Shown: positions 15,713 to 25,194 of the stretch, piece by piece
How the letters are laid out: every line of letters starts with the position of its first letter
Position numbering within the stretch: the stretch's first letter is position 1
NCBI GenBank assembly: GCA_943362175.1
Contig: CALRIU020000023.1
Location: 1 to 64,000, forward strand
Direction of reading: 5' to 3'
Length of the DNA: 64,000 nt
DNA from: UBA4416 sp943362175
GTDB lineage: Bacteria; Bacteroidota; Bacteroidia; B-17B0; Aurantibacillaceae
Made by a program: the position numbers and the translations under genes
The notes under the pieces: model-generated
The model's database searches: none
The model's input: the letters and a program-made list of their open reading frames with translations, nothing else
Told to the model about the DNA's origin: nothing

Positions 15713-17307
15713 AAGCATTTACGGATTTGTATTACGAGCTGGATGCTACCACGAAGACGCTCCCGAAAGTAGAAGCGCTCACCCATTATTTTCTGACGAC
15801 CAGGCCTGAGGATTCGATCTGGGCCATTGCCTTATTGGTAGGGAACCGTCCGAAGCGCCCGGTGAAAACCTCTGATCTGAAAGCCTGGGCTACAGAGTTG
15901 GCGGGTGTTCCTGACTGGCTCTTCGATGATTCTTACAGCGTGGTGGGCGATCTCGCAGAAACCATCACACTGTTGATCAACAGCAAATCGGAAAGGGGGG
16001 CAGAGATTTCGCTGGATGAATTGATGCGTGAGTTGGAGGTGATAGCTTCCTTAAGCGACATTGAAAAAAAGGAACGTGTACTTGGCTACTGGAAAAATTT
16101 AGCACCACAGGAATTGTATATCTTCAATAAGCTCATCACCGGGGCTTTCCGCGTGGGGGTTTCCAAGCTGCTGGTGTTTAAAGCCCTGTCGAAAGCTTAC
16201 GGGATGGATGAAAAAGTGATCGCCCACCGCTTTATCGGGAACTGGAAGCCAGGAGATACCTCCTTGTTGGATTTATTAAAAGACGATGAATTTTCGGATG
16301 TGACGTCGAGGCCTTATCCTTTCTGTCTGGCCTATGCACTGGATGTGGAATTGACTACGCTGGGAAGGATCGGTGACTGGCAGATTGAGCGGAAATACGA
16401 TGGCATCCGCGGACAGATCATTGTGCGGAACGGGGAGTTGTTTGTGTGGAGCAGGGGAGAAGAATTGCTGACGGATAAATTTCCGGAGTTTGAGGAGTTG
16501 AAAGACTATTTGCCGGATGGGACGGTAATCGACGGCGAGATCCTGCCTATCGTCAATGAAGAGATCAAATCCTTTAACCAGATGCAAAAGCGAACAACCC
16601 GAAAAGCCCTGACCAAAAAAATACTGCAGGAAATTCCTTTAAAGATGGTGTGTTACGACCTGCTGGAAAAAGACGGAAAAGACCTGCGCGACTTGCCCTT
16701 GCAGGAAAGAAGGCGCTTGCTGGAAGAAGTTGTGACAAATTCAAAAGCGTACAATGCATCCTTAGTGCTTGCCCCTTTGCTTTCCTGCGATGCCTGGGAA
16801 AACCTCGATCAGCTGCGCAACGAGGCAAAAGCCGTAGCTTGCGAAGGCCTGATGCTCAAACGCAGAGACAGTAATTATGAAACAGGTCGTAAGCGCGGCA
16901 AATGGTGGAAATGGAAAGTGGAGCCCTATAGCATTGATGCGGTTCTGATTTATGCACAGGCGGGGCATGGCAGGCGCGCCAACTTATTTACCGATTATAC
17001 CTTTGCGGTGTGGGATGGGGATCTGCTGGTACCATTTACCAAAGCCTACAGCGGGCTCACGGATAAGGAAATTATTGAAGTGGATGCCTGGATTAAAAAG
17101 AATACCATCGAAAAATTCGGGCCTGTGAGAAGCGTGACGCCGCACTGGGTCTTTGAGATCGCTTTTGAAGGGATCAATGAATCGTCGCGGCATAAGAGCG
17201 GTATTGCGCTGAGGTTCCCGCGCATTGCACGCTGGAGAAAAGATAAGCCCTTATCGGAAGCCAATACCAAACAGGATTTGTTGAATCTTTTACATGCCAG
17301 CAGATGA
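15709..17307 (+). CDS. ATP-dependent DNA ligase of the repair cluster
   Basis: 532 residues. An N-terminal helical DNA-binding domain is followed by the adenylation domain, with motif I ERKYDGIRGQ (nucleophile Lys229), DGEIL (motif III) and a later EGLMLKRRDSNYETGRKRGK region with the C-terminal OB-fold. It is separate from the NAD-dependent replicative ligase. Upstream and downstream genes each overlap it by 4 bp, so it is in one operon with the exonuclease, the helicase and PdeM. Bacterial ligases of this cluster act in DNA repair. Confidence 0.92.
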   Translation: MKAFTDLYYELDATTKTLPKVEALTHYFLTTRPEDSIWAIALLVGNRPKRPVKTSDLKAWATELAGVPDWLFDDSYSVVGDLAETITLLINSKSERGAEISLDELMRELEVIASLSDIEKKERVLGYWKNLAPQELYIFNKLITGAFRVGVSKLLVFKALSKAYGMDEKVIAHRFIGNWKPGDTSLLDLLKDDEFSDVTSRPYPFCLAYALDVELTTLGRIGDWQIERKYDGIRGQIIVRNGELFVWSRGEELLTDKFPEFEELKDYLPDGTVIDGEILPIVNEEIKSFNQMQKRTTRKALTKKILQEIPLKMVCYDLLEKDGKDLRDLPLQERRRLLEEVVTNSKAYNASLVLAPLLSCDAWENLDQLRNEAKAVACEGLMLKRRDSNYETGRKRGKWWKWKVEPYSIDAVLIYAQAGHGRRANLFTDYTFAVWDGDLLVPFTKAYSGLTDKEIIEVDAWIKKNTIEKFGPVRSVTPHWVFEIAFEGINESSRHKSGIALRFPRIARWRKDKPLSEANTKQDLLNLLHASR

Positions 17308-19724
17308 ACTTAGCACAAACCTGGTTTAAACAAAAAGGCTGGAAGCCACATAAATTCCAGAAAGAAACCTGGGCTGCCATCAAAGCCGGGAAGAGCGGCC
17401 TTCTGAATGCGCCTACCGGTTTCGGGAAAACATTTGCGATTTGGTTTGGTGTCATCCAGCATTTTCACGATCACCCGAAGCCTAAAAGCAATCAGCTTCA
17501 CTGCCTGTATATTTCTCCCTTACGGGCCCTATCCAAAGAAATAGCTTTAGCGACCAACCGTGTGAGCCATGACCTCGCTTTGCCGTACAGCATTGAGCTG
17601 CGTACCGGCGACTCGTCGATGAAAGACCGGACGCGCCAGAAAAAAGATAAGCACCAGGCACTCATCACCACACCGGAAAGCATGCACCTCATGCTTGCCG
17701 CTAAAGGTTACCGCGAGCAGTTCAGCAACCTCGAATTTGTGATCATCGACGAGTGGCACGAATTATTGGGCAGTAAGCGCGGCGTGCAGATCGAGCTGGC
17801 ACTGGCGCATCTAAAAGCCCTGAACCCAAATTTAAAAGTATGGGGCATCTCAGCAACCATCGGCAACATGGAGCAGGCCAAAGATATTTTGCTTGGACCA
17901 GTCTCCGGTCACACAGAGATCATCAAAGCGGATCTCGAGAAGAAAATCACGATCCACACCGTTCTGCCCGATGAGATCGAAAAATTTCCCTGGGGTGGAC
18001 ATCTGGGGCTTAAATTATTGCCAAAGCTGGTTCCCATCATCGAAGAAAGTAAGTCCACTCTGTTGTTTACCAACATGCGCTCACAGGCCGAAACCTGGTA
18101 TCAGCAATTACTGGAGCAGGTTCCGGACCTCGCCGGCAGAATTGCGCTGCATCACAGCTCCATCGATTTCCAGACCCGGAAATGGGTGGAGGAGCACCTG
18201 CACAGCGGCGATCTCAAAATCGTGGTGTGTACCTCGAGCCTCGATCTGGGCGTTGATTTCAGGCCGGTAGATACCATCATCCAGGTAGGATCTGCCAAAG
18301 GCGTGGCGCGCTTTATCCAGCGTGCCGGCAGAAGTGGTCACAGTCCCGGACAAAAAAGCAGGATCTGGTTTGTGCCGACCAATTCGCTGGAGATTGTGGA
18401 AGGCAGCGCGCTCAAAGACGCGGTCAAACACCAGCTTATCGAAAGCCGCATTCCCTATGTGCGTTCCTTCGATGTGCTGATCCAGTTCATGGTGACGCTT
18501 GGCGTGTCGGAAGGTTTTCAGTCCGAAAGCCTGTACCGCGAAATCAAAACCACGCATGCTTTTCAGTCCGTCACACCGGAAGAATGGCAGTGGTGCCTGG
18601 ACTTTATCACACGCGGCGGACAATCGCTGGGTGCCTACGACGAGTTTCATAAAGTAGTGCTGGAAGACGGCCTGTATAAAGTAACCAGCAAAGGCATTGC
18701 CGCCCGCCACCGGATGAACATTGGTACCATTGTGGGCACCAGTATGATGAACGTGAAAGTGTTGGGTGGAAAGAACCTGGGAACCATCGAGGAAGCCTTT
18801 ATCTCCAAACTCAGGCCCGGTCATGTATTTTGGTTTGCAGGCAGGAACCTCGCCCTGCACAGTGTCAAAGACATGACGGCGATGGTGCGTGCCTCCAAAG
18901 AAAAGAACGGCATCATTCCTTCCTGGCTCGGTGGGAAGATGCCCTTGTCCTCCCAGCTCTCTTCCAGCATTCGCAAGGCCTTGACGCATTATAAGGAAGG
19001 TGGAAAGCCCGATGAGGAATTAAAAAAGCTCGAGCCTTTGTTTGAACTGCAGCAGGAAGCCTCGCATCTGCCCGGTAACGACGAGCTATTGATCGAAAAA
19101 ATAAAAACACGCGAAGGCTATCACATTTTCATTTATCCTTTCGACGGAAGATTGGTACATGAAGGAATGGCCACCATCCTGTCTTACCGCATCGGCCTGC
19201 TCACACCGGTGACCTTCTCGATTTCCATGAATGATTATGGCTTCGAATTGCTGAGCGACCAGGACATCAACGTGGAAGAGCTGATCGATAATAACCTCTT
19301 CTCGGATGAATTTGTATATGAAGATGCTATCCGCAGCATCAATTCGAGCCAGATGGCACAGCGCCGTTTTCGTGATATAGCCTCTATTGCAGGTCTCGTA
19401 TTTACAGGCTATCCCGGCCAGGAAAAAAAGACAAGGCATTTGCAGGCCTCTTCGCAGTTGTTCTTTAAAGTGTTTGAAGACAATGAGGAGCATAACCTGC
19501 TTTTATTGCAGGCCTATGACGAAGTCATTAATTTTGAGCTCGAAGTTTCAAGGCAGCAGGCCGCTTTCCGGCGGATTGCTACTCAAAAAATCGTGGTGAC
19601 CTACCCAACAAAGCCTACGCCTTTTTGTTTTGCCATTATGGTAGCGCGCTTTCGTGAGGTATACAGCAATGAGCCGGTTGAAGTGCGTGTGGAAAAATTA
19701 CTCAAGCAGATCGAAAAAAAATAA
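17304..19724 (+). CDS. Ligase-associated DExH helicase (Lhr-like)
   Basis: 806 residues. Walker A is APTGFGKT (residues 36-43), and the DEWH box is at 149-152 (VIIDEWHELLGSKRG). ISATIGN is motif III, and LLFTNMRSQ, VVCTSSLDLGVDF and VARFIQRAGRSGHSPG are the helicase C motifs (IV-VI). The Lhr-core winged-helix and C-terminal parts follow. It is an SF2 3'-5' helicase expected to unwind or remodel damaged DNA for the linked nuclease and ligase. It overlaps the ligase by 4 bp, and the PdeM gene begins right after its stop. Confidence 0.92.
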   Translation: MNLAQTWFKQKGWKPHKFQKETWAAIKAGKSGLLNAPTGFGKTFAIWFGVIQHFHDHPKPKSNQLHCLYISPLRALSKEIALATNRVSHDLALPYSIELRTGDSSMKDRTRQKKDKHQALITTPESMHLMLAAKGYREQFSNLEFVIIDEWHELLGSKRGVQIELALAHLKALNPNLKVWGISATIGNMEQAKDILLGPVSGHTEIIKADLEKKITIHTVLPDEIEKFPWGGHLGLKLLPKLVPIIEESKSTLLFTNMRSQAETWYQQLLEQVPDLAGRIALHHSSIDFQTRKWVEEHLHSGDLKIVVCTSSLDLGVDFRPVDTIIQVGSAKGVARFIQRAGRSGHSPGQKSRIWFVPTNSLEIVEGSALKDAVKHQLIESRIPYVRSFDVLIQFMVTLGVSEGFQSESLYREIKTTHAFQSVTPEEWQWCLDFITRGGQSLGAYDEFHKVVLEDGLYKVTSKGIAARHRMNIGTIVGTSMMNVKVLGGKNLGTIEEAFISKLRPGHVFWFAGRNLALHSVKDMTAMVRASKEKNGIIPSWLGGKMPLSSQLSSSIRKALTHYKEGGKPDEELKKLEPLFELQQEASHLPGNDELLIEKIKTREGYHIFIYPFDGRLVHEGMATILSYRIGLLTPVTFSISMNDYGFELLSDQDINVEELIDNNLFSDEFVYEDAIRSINSSQMAQRRFRDIASIAGLVFTGYPGQEKKTRHLQASSQLFFKVFEDNEEHNLLLLQAYDEVINFELEVSRQQAAFRRIATQKIVVTYPTKPTPFCFAIMVARFREVYSNEPVEVRVEKLLKQIEKK

Positions 19725-20357
19725 ATGCAGATCAGGATCCGGGAAACCGAGTTTACCTTGTTGGCCGAAAAGGCCTTGTGGCGACCCGATGCGAGGCAGC
19801 TTATCATTGCTGACATTCACCTGGGCAAGGCCAGCCATTTCCGAAAAGCAGGGATCAGCATTCCGGCGGATAGCGTACTGGAAGACATGCGACGCCTGGA
19901 TCATTTAATGAAACTGCATCAGCCAAAGGAAGTGATTCTCCTGGGCGATCTGTTCCACAGCACTTACAACCGCGAATGGCATTTATTCGAGGCTTTCCTG
20001 GAATCCTTTCCGGATGTTCAGTTTATCCTTATCAAGGGCAATCATGATATTTTAAAGCAGAGCCGTTATGAGCTCCCTAACTTTTCAGTAACCCATACCT
20101 GGGAGGATGAACTATTTCTGTATTCACATGAACCGTTGGAGCATGCGGATAAGTACGTATTCAGCGGGCACGTACATCCCGGGATTACCTTGTCAGGAAG
20201 AGGGAAACAGCATATTTCCCTGCCTTGTTTTCACGTATCTCATAATCAGGCGATCTTACCGGCTTTCGGCAAGCTGACGGGATTGTATATTTTAGAGAGA
20301 AATGAGAAGGACCGTTATTATCTGGTGTATAATGGGATGATAAGGGAAATGAAGTGA
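19725..20357 (+). CDS. pdeM: PdeM-type ligase-associated phosphoesterase
   Basis: 210 residues. Calcineurin-like metallophosphoesterase motifs are in order: IIADIHLGKASHF (D30, H32), LLGDLFHS, IKGNHDI, and FSGHVHPG. It is the fourth member of the ligase-associated repair cluster, annotated as a DNA damage response endonuclease. It begins directly after the helicase stop. The operon appears to end here; a REP-like element follows. Confidence 0.88.
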   Translation: MQIRIRETEFTLLAEKALWRPDARQLIIADIHLGKASHFRKAGISIPADSVLEDMRRLDHLMKLHQPKEVILLGDLFHSTYNREWHLFEAFLESFPDVQFILIKGNHDILKQSRYELPNFSVTHTWEDELFLYSHEPLEHADKYVFSGHVHPGITLSGRGKQHISLPCFHVSHNQAILPAFGKLTGLYILERNEKDRYYLVYNGMIREMK

Positions 20358-20382
20358 TTTGGCTGTTCATAGCCTGTTTTTT

Positions 20383-20495
20383 CGTCATTGCGAACGCAGT
20401 GAAGCAATCTCCTAAAAGATGAATCGTTGATCTTAGCTGAATGACGCTATGTTGATCAGATTGCCTTGCTCCACGTCGCTTTGCCCGCAATGACG
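20383..20495. repeat. REP-like inverted element between convergent genes
   Basis: CGTCATTGCGAACGCAGTGA ... AGCAATCTC at the left is answered by AGATTGCCTTGCTCCA ... GCAATGACG at the right, an imperfect inverted repeat of about 30 bp arms. The GTCATTGCGA/GCAATGACG arms are typical of palindromic intergenic repeats. It separates PdeM and the ABC permease and could end both transcripts. Confidence 0.65.
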
Positions 20496-20504
20496 CTCCA
20501 TGAG

Positions 20505-21785
20505 TTACTTCAGCCGTTTATACTTATGAAACACATAAGCGCCGCCCAGTGTAAAACCGAAGAAGAGCCATAGCTTCAGGATCTCCGGCCAGATTTCTTT
20601 GAGTGTGGAGTTGCGGATAAACACTGCATAAAAGGATTCCAGTCCCCAGTTGAGTGGCGATACCACGCTGATGGTTTTCATGATGTCAGGCATTACAAAA
20701 GTCGGTACCCACACGCCGCCAACCGCCGCCAGGATAATGATGGCTACCGCGCCAAATAAAGAGGCCTGGTCGTGTGTGCTGGCCACTGTTCCTACCAATA
20801 AGCCAAAGCCTGTGGCAGCAAGCCCCGCAGATAAGGCAATTAAAAACAACAGTGGCAAGCTATCGCCGGTATTGAGTTGTGGCAATCCCAGCAAAGGCAA
20901 TACAAACAAGCCTACCAGCAGCATGAGCGCGAACTGGATGAGGCTCACGATGGTGTAGGTGAGGAGCTTGCCCAGCATCACAATAAAATAAGAGCCGGGC
21001 ATTGTCAGCAGACGGAAGGCGCTGCCGTCTTCACGCTCCTTGATAATATTGCCGCCCAAAGGAATGCAGATAAAGAACATGGCAAACAGCGTCCAGGCCG
21101 GCACATTATGCTGTACGGCATTCGGGATGATGGTGGAGTTGTTGTAAGACGCATATTCCTCCGTAACGGAAACCAGCGGCGTATTTTCCATGGATGCAGG
21201 CTTCGCATCCGGGAAAGTCTCCGACATCTTTTCATTCAAAGCACTGACCATACCCTGCATCTCGATTTGGGAAATGATACGCTCAATGGAATTGCTGATG
21301 GTGGTCTTAAAGGATTTTTTGGTAATCGGGTCGAAAAATAAATTCAGCTTGATTTTAGAGGTGTCCGTACTTGCTGTTTCCTCCGTACCGGTAGAGTCGC
21401 CGCTGAAGCTGTTGAGCAGCCTCGCAATGCGGGCTGTCGAGCGTTCGCGAAGTTGTTTGCTGGTGTTTTCCGGAACAATGATACCAATGAAATAATGGCC
21501 CTGTGCAATTTCTTTTTTCACCTCCTCGTTGCTCAGTTGCTTTTTGGTAATGACAAAGAATTTGGAATTGTTAATGTATTTCTCCAGCGTTTGAGATAAA
21601 GAGTCGTGATCCCTGTCTACATATAAGAGCGGGACAGAAGACTCATTCACCGATTTGAAGGTCGAATCCTGGATCAGCGTCATGATCAGGATGAGCACCG
21701 TAGGCATGATGAAGGTAATGGCCAGGCCCGCCCGGTCGCGGATCAGCACTTTGTACTCTTTATATAAACTGTATACTAGTTTCAT
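20505..21785 (-). CDS. ABC-2 type exporter permease
   Basis: 426 residues. An N-terminal membrane span (AGLAITFIMPTVLILIMTL), a large ~200-residue periplasmic domain, then about five spans from WTLFAMFFICIPLGGNIIKE to WLFFGFTLGGAYVF. This is the YhgE/YadH-like ABC-2 arrangement of exporters for hydrophobic compounds. It follows the ATPase gene on the same strand, 66 bp downstream, with a TGAGCG-type repeat in the gap. Together with the hotdog dehydratase at 22602-23045 it may belong to lipid or pigment export. Confidence 0.88.
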   Translation of the reverse strand: MKLVYSLYKEYKVLIRDRAGLAITFIMPTVLILIMTLIQDSTFKSVNESSVPLLYVDRDHDSLSQTLEKYINNSKFFVITKKQLSNEEVKKEIAQGHYFIGIIVPENTSKQLRERSTARIARLLNSFSGDSTGTEETASTDTSKIKLNLFFDPITKKSFKTTISNSIERIISQIEMQGMVSALNEKMSETFPDAKPASMENTPLVSVTEEYASYNNSTIIPNAVQHNVPAWTLFAMFFICIPLGGNIIKEREDGSAFRLLTMPGSYFIVMLGKLLTYTIVSLIQFALMLLVGLFVLPLLGLPQLNTGDSLPLLFLIALSAGLAATGFGLLVGTVASTHDQASLFGAVAIIILAAVGGVWVPTFVMPDIMKTISVVSPLNWGLESFYAVFIRNSTLKEIWPEILKLWLFFGFTLGGAYVFHKYKRLK

Positions 21786-21795
21786 GTTCTTATTT

Positions 21796-21845
21796 GCCGG
21801 TCGCTGAGCCGTACCCTGAGCGTAGTCGAAGGGTGAAGCGCCGGC
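21796..21845. repeat. TGAGCG-type dispersed repeat
   Basis: Contains CTGAGCGTAGTCGAAG (21816-21831) framed by GCCGG and CCGGC (21796-21800, 21841-21845). One of eight copies in the window. It lies between the ABC ATPase and permease genes, so it is transcribed. Confidence 0.7.
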
Positions 21846-21851
21846 AACATT

Positions 21852-22601
21852 TTATTTATCCCTGAACTTATTTCCCGTAATTTTCAAATACACTTCCTCA
21901 ACGCTGCTGCAATGATACTGTGCGATCAGCTCTTTCGTTTTGCCCTGTGTGATCAGCTCTCCATGATCGATGATGGCAATCACATTGCAAAAATCCTCCG
22001 CTTCTTCCAGGTGATGCGAGGTATATAAAATCGTCATGCCGTTTTCCCTGTTCATTTTTTTCAAATGATCGATGATGGCCTGCTTCGATTGAATATCGAC
22101 ACCTACCGTAGGCTCATCGAGGATCAGCAGTTGCGGGTTGTGCAACAGGCCCGCGATCAGGTTCACCCGGCGTTTCATACCGCCGGAGTAAGACATGATT
22201 TTTTGGTGCATGTTAGCTTCCAGCCCGAGAACAGACAAGTGCATCCGGATGCTTTCTTTCAGGCTGTTGCCTTTCAGGCCGTACATGTGCCCGAGGAAGT
22301 TCAGGTTTTCCCAGGCCGTAAGCTTCGGATAAAGCGCTATCTCCTGCGGTACCACGCCGATGGCCTGCTTCGATTCGCGGCTGTGTGTTTCGTGCGTATG
22401 ACCATTGATGTAAATTTTTCCGCTGCCCGGGGGAAATAAGCCGCAGAGCATGGAGATTAAGGTGGTTTTGCCGGCACCGTTCGGGCCCAGCAGGCCAAAC
22501 ACATCCCCCTTTTCTATTTTCATGGAAAGGTCGCTCACGGCAGGGCGTACCGCTTCCTTGTATTGCTTGGTCACATGCTGTATGTCTACTAACACGCTCA
22601 T
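21852..22601 (-). CDS. ABC transporter ATP-binding protein
   Basis: 249 residues. Walker A GPNGAGKTT (39-47), signature YSGGMKRR, Walker B LLILDEPTVGVD and the switch His in LYTSHHLEEAE are all intact. It is the DrrA/CcmA-like class paired with ABC-2 permeases. Its start directly follows the stop of the dehydratase gene, so the order of the operon is dehydratase, ATPase, permease. Confidence 0.92.
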   Translation of the reverse strand: MSVLVDIQHVTKQYKEAVRPAVSDLSMKIEKGDVFGLLGPNGAGKTTLISMLCGLFPPGSGKIYINGHTHETHSRESKQAIGVVPQEIALYPKLTAWENLNFLGHMYGLKGNSLKESIRMHLSVLGLEANMHQKIMSYSGGMKRRVNLIAGLLHNPQLLILDEPTVGVDIQSKQAIIDHLKKMNRENGMTILYTSHHLEEAEDFCNVIAIIDHGELITQGKTKELIAQYHCSSVEEVYLKITGNKFRDK

Positions 22602-23045
22602 CTATGCATTCTCCTGTAAAAAGATTTTCATTTCGCAGCTCGCCACCAGTTGGTCATTGCACCAGGATTTTGCTTCTACAATGGAAACATTCATCACCTG
22701 CGTTTTCGTGGAAACCTCCGTGAGCACTTCATGTCCAGATTCCGGTAAGAAATGGATCACCAGGTCTTTGATATTTCCGATAAAGCCTACAGCCGGTGTG
22801 CTGTTGTGTTTCACGGCTTCGTAGCCCGCCCTGGAAGCGGCAGTCTGCGCCATGTTTTCCACAATGCCCGATTCGGTCAGACGCCTGTTTCGGACGAGCA
22901 TGTGATCGTCCCGGATATCGAACCCGCTGATCACCGAAACCTCATCCGCCTTGTAAATCCTGCTCACCAGCACCATGGGCGGGCGTTGCGGAATATAGTT
23001 CAGGATCTGCTCCGTGTCGATAATGGGATTGTCTACCTTAATCAT
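22602..23045 (-). CDS. Hotdog-fold 3-hydroxyacyl-ACP dehydratase-like protein
   Basis: About 147 residues from the ATG at 23045 (MIKVDNPIIDTEQIL); an earlier ATG at 23111 would add 22 residues unlike the family. The hotdog dehydratase pattern is seen in LNYIPQRPPMVLVSRI, then ESGIVENMAQTAASRAGY, where the Glu falls at the catalytic position of FabZ/FabA-like enzymes, and GFIGNIKDLVIHFLP. The classical FabZ His of PHR.P is replaced (IPQRPPM), so activity is uncertain. Such genes accompany ABC exporters in flexirubin and aryl-polyene loci. Confidence 0.7.
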   Translation of the reverse strand: MIKVDNPIIDTEQILNYIPQRPPMVLVSRIYKADEVSVISGFDIRDDHMLVRNRRLTESGIVENMAQTAASRAGYEAVKHNSTPAVGFIGNIKDLVIHFLPESGHEVLTEVSTKTQVMNVSIVEAKSWCNDQLVASCEMKIFLQENA

Positions 23046-23138
23046 GTCGTGTGGCTTTAATGCATACAGCAAAGCTGATACCCGCTGCTTGCAGCCCACA
23101 AAAATAAGCATATATCTGGTTCAGGCAATAATGCTATC

Positions 23139-23185
23139 TCAGCCACCAGTACCTCCCGGTGGCTGAGCGGAGCCGAAGCCGCCGG
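23139..23185. repeat. TGAGCG-type repeat with a CAGCCACC/GGTGGCTG hairpin
   Basis: CAGCCACC at 23140-23147 and GGTGGCTG at 23159-23166 form a stem, followed by CTGAGCGGAGCCGAAG (23163-23178). It lies between two minus-strand genes and is likely transcribed with the DUF4349 gene. Confidence 0.6.
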
Positions 23186-23192
23186 ATCAGCC

Positions 23193-24134
23193 TTATTTAA
23201 GGAAACCATTCAGCCTCGCAATCCGTTTGACCAGGAGCCAAACGCCGGCGCCGATCAACCACAGCGGCCAGAGGCGTATAAAAAACAGCAGAATTTCCAC
23301 CAGGATGGTCCCGCCTGTGGAAGCGGCATCCATCAGCTTTCCTGAAAAAGGCGGCTCATAAGGTTTTATGGGTTCCGAATAAGCGAGCATGTCGCTTTTG
23401 GTGCTTTCATTCTGGTAAATGGAGATGCTCACTGTGCTGTAAGCCACGTCGTAGTTCAACTCTTTGGTGTCGACACTTGTCTGGTTGGCCATCGCCTGTT
23501 TTTCAAATAAGGAATTTTCGGCCTCCAGGGTGGAGTTTAATTTCTTTCCCTTTTCATCAATCACCTTTTCCACGCGCTGCTTATGATGTTTAAAATTGCT
23601 CTGCGACAAAGCGGACAGCTGTAGGTCCCTGGTAATGTCTTCGGAATGCACACGGCGATGATCCAGGTATTCGAACAAGACGGCGATCTCGCTCAGCGTT
23701 TTGTCCAGTTCCGAATTCGGGACGCGGATGGTCATGTTAGTCTGCACATCGTAGTGTATGGTTTCTTTGATGCTGTCCCGGCTCACCCTGACAGCATTTT
23801 TATACTTCACGGTACTTTCCAGCGCGGTGTTAGTCACATAGCCACGGTTTTCACGCACGATGCGCTCAATGTCGAAGGTCGCCAGCTTCACATCCTTCAC
23901 TTTAAAATTGAGATCGGCGGTACGCACAAATACCCGCCCGCTGTCGGGTCTGAAGGCAATTTCTTTTTTCTTCGCCGGAGCCTCGTCTGCCGCTGCTCCC
24001 GCAACGGAAACCGAATCGGCGAGAGCCTTTTCTCTGGCTTCTATTTCTTCACGCGCAGAGCCGCATGATGCCATGATAATACATCCCAAAACGATGCCCG
24101 ATAGTTTTGAGGAAAGGGTGAAGCTGTGTTTCAT
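23193..24134 (-). CDS. DUF4349 lipoprotein
   Basis: 313 residues with a lipoprotein signal (IVLGCIIMASC). The DUF4349 core is seen in FVRTADLNFKVKDVKLATFDIERIVRENRGYV (shortened: RTADLNFKV, IVRENRGYV) and RVPNSELDKTLSEIAVL, then a coiled-coil region around HKQRVEKVIDEKGKKLN. A membrane span near the end (FIRLWPLWLIGAGVWLLVKR) makes it an envelope protein. Function unknown. Confidence 0.82.
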   Translation of the reverse strand: MKHSFTLSSKLSGIVLGCIIMASCGSAREEIEAREKALADSVSVAGAAADEAPAKKKEIAFRPDSGRVFVRTADLNFKVKDVKLATFDIERIVRENRGYVTNTALESTVKYKNAVRVSRDSIKETIHYDVQTNMTIRVPNSELDKTLSEIAVLFEYLDHRRVHSEDITRDLQLSALSQSNFKHHKQRVEKVIDEKGKKLNSTLEAENSLFEKQAMANQTSVDTKELNYDVAYSTVSISIYQNESTKSDMLAYSEPIKPYEPPFSGKLMDAASTGGTILVEILLFFIRLWPLWLIGAGVWLLVKRIARLNGFLK

Positions 24135-24251
24135 AAGGAGGTGGATTTTTTAATTCATACCACCAAACTGAAATTAGTAACCCATAAGATTTGTTATTTT
24201 TAATGGATACGTTTGAGTTAAATTGAGAGAAAGTTTACGCTTACAGAAATT

Positions 24252-24386
24252 TGCGCCAGGGACATATAGGGGCAGTTCTTTTTTGGCGATGTCTCTTTTA
24301 TCGCCGGAGCGAAGTACGGCAAAAGCCCAGGGGGCTTTTGAGCGAGGTTGTGTACAAGGCGGAATGGCCCGCCCGGGCGCCCAAAA
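24252..24386 (+). ncRNA. Dispersed structured RNA element, copy A
   Basis: Begins GCGCC-AGGGA (24253-24262) and ends GGCGC-CC-AAAA (24376-24386), with the two GC blocks able to pair. The interior holds hairpins such as CAAAAGCCcagggGGCTTTTG. Three other copies (53995, 55983, 62407) share the AGGGA and CCCAAAA flanks but have different, still complementary closing stems. The 355-bp gap it occupies otherwise contains only the terminator of the next gene. Confidence 0.6.
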
Positions 24387-24439
24387 TAAAGCAACTGAAA
24401 TAAAATGAATCGTGAATACTTAAGGTTTATTTCTTAAAC

Positions 24440-24471
24440 AAAAAACCCATCACGAAACGTAATGGGTTTTT
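24440..24471 (-). terminator. Intrinsic terminator of the gene at 24490
   Basis: AAAAACCCAT and ATGGGTTTTT arms around CACGAAACGTA. On the minus strand it follows the stop of the DUF4412-like gene after 18 bp and ends in a T-run. Confidence 0.75.
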
Positions 24472-24489
24472 GATAGGATGAAGAGAAAT

Positions 24490-25131
24490 TTATTTCTGTT
24501 CGAACTTTTTGTAGTCCGCCGGGATCGCCAGCTTGGAAGCGTCGATGGTGCCTTTGGTGATTTTGGAAACCTCCAGCTTGCTTACCAGCTTGCCGTCGCT
24601 CAGCGTTCTTTCTTCGGAGAGGAAAGGCATCGAGCCTTTCGGCAGATCCTTGATCTGGTTGAAGTAAATGCTTTGCTTGTCTTTGCGGTTCCAGGCTTTT
24701 ACCATAGGCGCAAAGAAATCATATTTTCCGGGAGCGATCCAATAAGCGATCTCCGTATTTTCTTCCGTATTTTTTACCACATACTCGGTGCATTTTTGTC
24801 CCTGGATGGTTTTGATGGTGCCGCTCTTGGAGGATACACAGCTTCCCTGGATAGCAGGCGTGGTTTCACTTTTGTGCTCACCCCATACTTTACGTACCGG
24901 GTTCACATATTTGATCTGGTTAGTAGAAAGGTCGAATACGAAGCTGCCCTCTACCTTGCCCGATTTACGCCCTATCTGGTCCAGTTTCACATCATTCCCT
25001 TTCACGTAGTAGATATTAGTCGTCGTGTCTTTGTTGGTTTCCATTTTAAACTCGATGGTTCCTTCAAAATTTTGCGCAACAGACGCCACAGCTAACGTCA
25101 AACTTGCTGCGAGTAGTTTTATCTTATTCAT
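24490..25131 (-). CDS. Secreted DUF4412-like protein
   Basis: 213 residues with a signal peptide (KLLAASLTLAVASVAQ). The mature protein begins NFEGTIEFKM and contains VKGNDVKLDQIG, KCTEYVVKNTEENTEIAYW and a late FEQK end, the layout of DUF4412-type periplasmic proteins. This family is common in Bacteroidota and has a LolA/LppX-like beta fold; the role is unknown. Divergent from the YraN gene. Confidence 0.75.
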   Translation of the reverse strand: MNKIKLLAASLTLAVASVAQNFEGTIEFKMETNKDTTTNIYYVKGNDVKLDQIGRKSGKVEGSFVFDLSTNQIKYVNPVRKVWGEHKSETTPAIQGSCVSSKSGTIKTIQGQKCTEYVVKNTEENTEIAYWIAPGKYDFFAPMVKAWNRKDKQSIYFNQIKDLPKGSMPFLSEERTLSDGKLVSKLEVSKITKGTIDASKLAIPADYKKFEQK

Positions 25132-25170
25132 TTCAGGGATGGTTTTTAAAAATTATTACACTAAACTAAT

Positions 25171-25178
25171 TATTTTTG
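25171..25178 (+). promoter_or_regulatory. -7 box of the YraN gene
   Basis: TATTTTTG matches TAnnTTTG and lies 16 bp before the ATG at 25195, implying a leader of about 10 nt. Confidence 0.45.
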
Positions 25179-25194
25179 GTTATAAATAAAAATT

